Assembly (NCBI GenBank): GCA_965644295.1
Contig: CBFFRP010000178.1
Location: 1-64,000, forward strand
Length of the DNA: 64,000 bases
From: Paraphysomonas bandaiensis
Lineage: Eukaryota > Chrysophyceae
Reading direction: 5' to 3'
A program made the translations under genes and the position numbers. The notes beneath the pieces are model-generated. The model was not told the DNA's origin and made no database searches. It worked only from the letters and a program-made list of their open reading frames with translations. Positions 58,701-64,000 of the stretch are shown here, in pieces (position 1 is the first letter of the stretch; every line of letters starts with the position of its first letter).

Positions 58701-61700
58701 CGATGGGGCAAGAACTATGGACGATATGATGACTGTAAGGACCTCAATACTTTGTGCGTTAATAGGCGACTTTCGTATGTCTGTGATGTATACATATTCC
58801 CTTACAGTGTGTGTTCTACCTATATATATTTTAGGTGTATATTTCTGGTATTCGCACATAATATATATATAACAACTTAAATAGGTTTGCCCGTCATCAG
58901 CGAGGTTGGCGGCACCAGTTTATAAGGCTATATCTTCTTTCAGTGAGAGAGCTCACAATGTGCTCAAGGATGAGGTCGACAGTAACATCAGCACTAGCTA
59001 TAGCAGTCGAGTACATGTGGCTGTACAGAGGTATGTATTTAGATTTATATGATTGGATAAGTGACACTTGTATTGATATGATCGGTACGAGTCATTGATG
59101 ACATTTACTTAGCTATATACTTGTTGATATATGTGAACATTTGCAACATATATATATTCTGCTCTTATAATTGGAAATATTAAAGAACTCTGGAGGACGA
59201 GTTGATGCCATTAGTTCAAAGTGAAGTAAATGCAGAAATGAGAGACCTTCAAATGGACAGTCAATTGTTTGTGGCACCTACGGAAAGTAGTAGGAACAAT
59301 ACAGTCGATGCAGAAACCGGAGAAGTAAGATTAGCGTATACTTACTCACGCGTCATGAGCAAATCAATGAACCTTTATAGGGTCTTTGGAAAGTTGTACT
59401 GTTTCTGCATTGTGATATGTGCTCTTCTACTCTTTTTACCGTAGCATTGATGTGTACACACAGCGTGGTGCATAGTATTCTAGGAAGTTGTGCGTATGTG
59501 CATTTTTTGTGTATACATCAATTTTGTGTGCTGTTGTCGTTTAAAATACAATCGTGTTGCATTATCAGGTTGGTGTTTGTGAGGCTGCCAGACGTTGTGC
59601 TGCTATTATCCAGCCATTGTTCTTCCATTGGTTGGAGTTACCCCAACATAAAGACCAAGTTTCGACTATAATTGACAGAGCGATTCGGGGATTCGCCTCA
59701 ACTGCTAGGTACAGAAACACATATATCATTCGTGGTGACCATTCATACGATTGATGGATATGATAACTCACCTTGCTTTATAAGTACTACTCTGGATTCC
59801 GTAATTAGAATATCTCTTCGGCGGTTATAATAGACGTATATACTATATAGGGAAGAAGTGGAGAGTCTTTCATGGAAACTCGTATCCAGTAAACCCGATC
59901 ATATGAAACATGTTTTGGAGTCTATTCAACACGACCCAATACTGCATATACACAGGTACACACTATCCCTAGTTGCTCTGGAAATTTTGATGAGTACGTG
60001 AAAGGATGAAAGTTTATGATGGAATGACCACCGTGGAAGAGATGTTTGATCACCTTTCCAGTGTCCATTCCTCTTCTTCACCCCTCGCTTCTAGGGATTC
60101 GCTTTGTAAGTGACAATTATGGGTAGATGTTTGTATCTATATATAATTGTATCGTATATCTGTATATATTGCATAGCCTGGTATGTTTTGGGTTTTGTTG
60201 TGCACATATCTTTGTCCCATGGTAATGTATCTCTGTTTTTTATTTTGCGTCACGATGACGTTGAGTTACATTTTTTGCAACTCTGTTGTAATATATACAT
60301 GCCTGCCTGTCTCGACCAGATACTCCGATGAGGTGTGTAATCAATCTTCGTCTTTACTGTGGCGATTAATATGCTCTCTACTATTTAGAAAACAAAACAG
60401 TGCCGACAGTGTTGTCTCGACTGAGAGTACCATGGTGACAACGGGTGAGTATATTCGTTATTGAGGTCCTCATTGCATGGTATCTTAATACTGCTTTAGA
60501 ATTGGATACATGGGGACATATGTGGGATGTTAGGAACACATCTGTATTCAAAGATAGTAACGAGAAGGTTGTTACACTTTGCTAGTAGTATGCCTGAGTT
60601 ATGTCTGTACATCTTAACATACCATTAACTCTCTTAACTTATGTCTATCAAGATGGCAATGGACTTCACGAAATTGAGCACCATAGCCGCTATTGCGAAT
60701 GGATGCGATTGGTTGGTCAAACTGCTCAGTAGGTATGTTAGTACCGCATTGTGTTACTTGTTATGTCCATTCCGATCTGTGTTTTTCAGGGTAGTAGCTG
60801 TGAACTTGTATTACTTTTAGTGCGATATTTAGCATTTTGTGCTGACTAGACTGTAGATTTTGTGCGTCTACTGTGAAGAAAGCGCAGCATAAAGACAGCA
60901 CTCATCACACAAGTAGAAGAACCATTGCACATCAGAGCTCCATAGGTGTGATAATATTCTTGCCAATATGTGTTTTTTTGGTTTGTACGATACACTGTGA
61001 TATGTATGTGACAACCATTGTATTTGCATTAGAAATCAGTATAGCAGATACTAGACAGCGCGATATGGATAATGTAGCCGCATGTATATGACATTCAGTG
61101 CTTGTACTGATTTCGTACGCATTTAGTTTCAAATACATCAGAAGAAGTTGTGCAGCTTCTTGCGGTAATTCAGGTCACCAATATCGTTTATGATGAGTTG
61201 GACATCTTACATATTTGTACGACGTATGAAGGGTGGTGCCAAGAGCTTGTCGAAATTAGCGGAAGAGTGCATGGCCATCCTTCGAGGCGAGATGCAGGTA
61301 CAGTAACAGTATCAGTGAAAGTGACTTCAAAGTGCCACACGTGGTGCATGTATGAGTTATCGTATTTTTGATATGTCGCACAGGTTGTTGCTTTTTTTTT
61401 CTTGCGCCAGTTGGTGTCTTTCCAATTAGGAGGAACTGCTACAAGTAAAGACGTATGTAGTGATATTCATGTTACCATAGGTACTTTAATTTTTACATTT
61501 AGGGAAAGTTTCAACACTCTCATGGCCATTCCTCTGGTTCCAAACATCATGGTCATCATGTAACTGTAAGTGTGTAGTCAGCGCTGGAATGTTTTCTATT
61601 CGAAGAAGTATTTATACTATGCATCGCGTATATACTTCGTGTAGTTTGTACCAATATGTTGTATCGCTAACCGGTTTCGTAGGATAGCGACAATAATATC

Positions 61701-62655
61701 GTTACGGCGTTCAACCACCACTTGATGTCCATACAGGATGCAATTCTGTCTTCTTCGGGGCCTGGGGTTTTAGCTGTGGCGTTATCTCCGTTATGCCGAT
61801 TGATTCCAAGGTAGGTAGTTGACATAGTGATGCTGTATTGTAATTTGGATGTGGTTGTTTAGGTTCTTTACGAAGAGCCTGGTGTCTATATCTCCATCAG
61901 ATAAGTGTGCTCTGCAGAACATAGGACGGTTTATGAAATCAGGTTTGTAAGAAATCTGGTACTATTGATGAACTGTAGAGTGATGTACGTATATATAGTG
62001 GTCGCTACCCAGCAGAATCTGTCGATGCTCTTCCAATCGTCTAACCTTGAACTATCTACGGATAGAAGGTAAACAAAGTGTTCCAGGACGTGATATCCGG
62101 CCTTTATATAGCACTACCTAAATATTCAACAAATTATATGCACTATCAGAAGTGCTAATACACTAATATTTTCGTGTACAGATTACAAGACATTACGACA
62201 GATGAGTTTGATAGATTAAGGCGATATGCAGCCCTATTGCAGATGCGACCTGTGCCAGAATTTCAGGTACGTTTTTCCGCGTTGTGTGTTGTAGGTATTG
62301 GCATGCGGTTGTTTATGATATCATTGTGTAGGAGTATATACGCACTCATAAAGATGAATTCACAATGGAAGAGTTTGCCTTCGTGTGGGAGTTCCTTAGA
62401 CAGAGGTGAGAAACAATGTTTGCTCCCTGTAGTATGTAGTATATGGTATGTTGAGCAAGATAGTCTAGTAGTATATTGTGTAGGTGTAGGATGGATATTC
62501 CTAACTGACTTTCTCTCAGGAACGAATCTATGCGGCTCGAAACCTTCGCAGAGTTGTGGAAACAGTGTGCGTACTCCAGCCCCCATTCTCAGCCAGCCCC
62601 GAGCAGTTCGTCTCCGAAGAAAACAAGGCGTCAGTCTATCAATTCTAACTTATAG
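55644..62655 (+). CDS. EXOC4: Exocyst complex subunit Sec8/EXOC4
   Basis: A gene of roughly 30 short exons from the ATG at 55644 to TAG at 62653-62655. I checked phases for the first exons (55644-55753, then AG-joined RYLIEVIEVMGKKIEQK, SQNPAYNELLQKRTFINEVI, GSLNNSVETMGDVISAYCKS) and several later ones; some middle junctions are uncertain. The N-terminal Sec8 domain is diagnostic: STMRESIREIKSVLTSKK ... DIKKLWLAKTELEESIRMLN with KIEVLKDAPSRVQLL and NRYLAAVTTLNTSV. The middle has a Ser/Pro-rich insert (about 56880-57370). The C-terminal half is helical throughout (for example VCEAARRCAAIIQPLFFHWL and ISSFSERAHNVLKDEV), ending DRLRRYAALLQMRP, FTMEEFAFVWEFLRQR and a basic Ser-rich tail. Sec8 is a rod-like subunit of the exocyst, which tethers secretory vesicles to the plasma membrane. 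Confidence 0.9.
55755..55794. repeat. (ACAT)n microsatellite in Sec8 intron 1
   Basis: About ten ACAT units, starting right at the 5' splice site (GTACATACATA). A similar ACAT tract lies in intron 1 of the methyltransferase gene at 19553. Confidence 0.9.
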
Positions 62656-63098
62656 CTATGCGTAGACTAGTAATCCCCTTGACTACTGCTATTCCTGATT
62701 TCATATGACAGTATTGTAGGCTAACATTGACTCTCACAGGTTTATAATACATCTTTACTTTAAGTTTACTCAGTATTAGTTCTAACAGCAGCATACGTAT
62801 TGCACTGTGATATACCTTGCCTGTAGAACCGTTACCTATGAATCTTAACGACTACTTCAATGTGCAGTGTACTTCTTAACAATCTACTACACATCATACA
62901 GATACACGTAACGAACTTCATGACTCTAGATGGTATTAAAATATCAAATACATTATTAGATTCAGTACATTTGACATATACAAAACGAAAGTGACTACTT
63001 AAAATTACTTACTCGCCATCTCGTGTTAACATCTGATTGTAGTCACTAGAACTAATGACTCAAAAATATAGTACTATAATACGTCGTAATCGATCTAA
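62656..63098. other. Spacer between convergent Sec8 and kinase
   Basis: A/T-rich 3' flanks of two convergent genes. No feature is recognised. Confidence 0.45.
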
Positions 63099-64000
63099 TT
63101 AAAACCATGTGCTTTGGGTCTGTGAGGTTTTCAATGTATTACGACGAGGCGGCGCATGACCTTTCTGCATCATGGCGATGCGAGTCAATGAGTGCGATAT
63201 CGCTTCAAATGATGGTCGCTGTGTATGATCCTCATGCCAGCACGATTCAATTAAATTTGCAAAATCTTTATTCCAACTTCTGTCAATCTTGGGACGTAAG
63301 CCTTTTTGAACCACACGTGACATGAACTCTTCCCTGCTCAATCCCTTGTAGGGAGCTTTATCTCGCGCCATTTGCCATAACAGAATACCGAAGGAATACA
63401 CATCTATTTTTTCGTTGTATGGCTGTTTCAAAGCAACTTCAGGTGCCATGTATCTACAATTAAAGAAACATTAAGAGTATAGATGTGATCTAAATCAACA
63501 ATACAGGTCGATATCAGCATGATTTTATTTCCACACAAGACGTTAAACAAGATATGCACCACATATGATAGAAAGTGCAGTGCTTTATTCAATGACTGTG
63601 CACTTGTCACACTATACGTACCGCAGACTTCCTGTATTGCCAGTCATTTCATAGCATTCATCGATACTCTCTCGTTTCTTCACACACGTACATAGTCCAA
63701 AATCTAATATCTTTATGGTTCCGTCACTTGTAAACCCCACATTATCTGGCTTAATATCGCGATGAATTACAGTTGCATCTTTGTGCACACTGTTGTGCAA
63801 ATAATGAAATGCATCGGCCATATCTCGCCCCATACTTAATAAGGCAGAAAAGGTGAAAGTGTTCTTCTTAAAGAGCTTGTGGGCGATTCCTCCTTTCTTC
63901 TTTTCATTGATATGTAATACTTCACTCAAAGAACCTCCGTCCAAATACTCCAACACTATGAACCTTCTAGGCTGACGCCCTGCTCCTAGTAACCGGACTA
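63099..64000 (-). CDS. TKL-like protein kinase, 3' part (runs off window)
   Basis: Two exons are visible (63622 to beyond 64000, and 63099-63453), joined in phase at SLR/YMAPEV. The kinase core begins in the hinge (VLEYLDGGSLSEVLHI) and contains IHRDIKPDNVGF, ILDFGLC, an activation loop ending TGNTGSLRYMAPEV, the VYSFGILLWQM helix (typical of TKL/MAPKKK-like kinases), and the terminal RPSF motif. The tail after the kinase domain is short and basic, ending STWF. The glycine loop and the catalytic Lys lie outside the window, so activity and full architecture cannot be judged. Confidence 0.88.

Noticed and set aside
1-64000. tRNA or rRNA genes
   Set aside because: Scanning for B-box-like GGTTCGAATCC and conserved rRNA stretches by eye found nothing convincing; a tRNAscan run would settle it.

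Overview
The window is nuclear DNA of a eukaryote, most likely a single-celled protist. Genes are split by many short GT-AG introns (mostly 50-150 bp), intergenic DNA is AT-rich and full of microsatellites, and the gene set is eukaryotic: DNA polymerase delta subunit 2, exocyst Sec8, a COPI-associated membrane protein, a TRP-type ankyrin channel, a full-length ABCC transporter and a cytosolic Hsp101/Hsp104 disaggregase. A secreted protein with a GSSVTAGHD motif belongs to a family I associate with stramenopiles and other algal lineages, so a stramenopile-like (SAR) organism is my guess. This is inference, at low confidence.

Layout. 0.4-3.7 kb: decayed transposons on the minus strand (Ty1/copia pol relic, then a PIF/Harbinger relic containing a palindrome), followed by a 190-bp MITE at 4.2 kb. 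4.7-11.7 kb: a 25-exon ankyrin/TRP channel gene (+). 11.7-14 kb: hAT and copia relics. 14.0-15.9 kb: PX-domain gene (+). 16.3-18.9 kb: winged-helix-like repeat plus SAM gene (-), divergently paired with a SpoU/TrmH RNA methyltransferase (19.4-20.2 kb, +) across a promoter holding six copies of an ACGGGT motif. 21.3-22.2 kb: COPI-associated protein (-). 22.9-29.3 kb: ABCC transporter (+). 29.8-33.3 kb: hAT relic, Mpo1-like gene (-), repeats, a 58-bp hAT-type MITE with intact 8-bp target duplication, and a broken small gene. 33.3-34.7 kb: intronless trypsin-like serine protease (-). 34.8-38.2 kb: repeats and a truncated duplicate of the SGNH-like gene. 38.5-39.8 kb: protein kinase (-). 40.0-43.25 kb: a possible 3.2-kb transposon whose ends match the 190-bp MITE. 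43.9-45.0 kb: a second kinase of the same family (+), followed by a broken CCCH zinc-finger relic. 46.1-47.9 kb: intact secreted SGNH-like gene (-). 48.7-51.6 kb: POLD2 (+). 52.1-54.8 kb: Hsp101 (-). 55.6-62.7 kb: Sec8/EXOC4 (+). 63.1-64.0 kb: 3' end of a TKL-like kinase (-), running off the window.

The genes form no operon or cluster with a shared pathway; housekeeping genes for replication, secretion, RNA modification and proteostasis are interspersed with lineage-specific kinases and transposon debris. The most striking pattern is shared by most genes: the first 50-150 codons are strongly A/T-ending and the rest of the same gene is much less so, on either strand. Other points of interest are the kinase pair with a common tryptophan-rich N-terminal region, the cysteine-rich insert inside the channel's ankyrin array, the MITE/full-length transposon pair, and a duplicated enzyme gene that has lost precisely its catalytic block.
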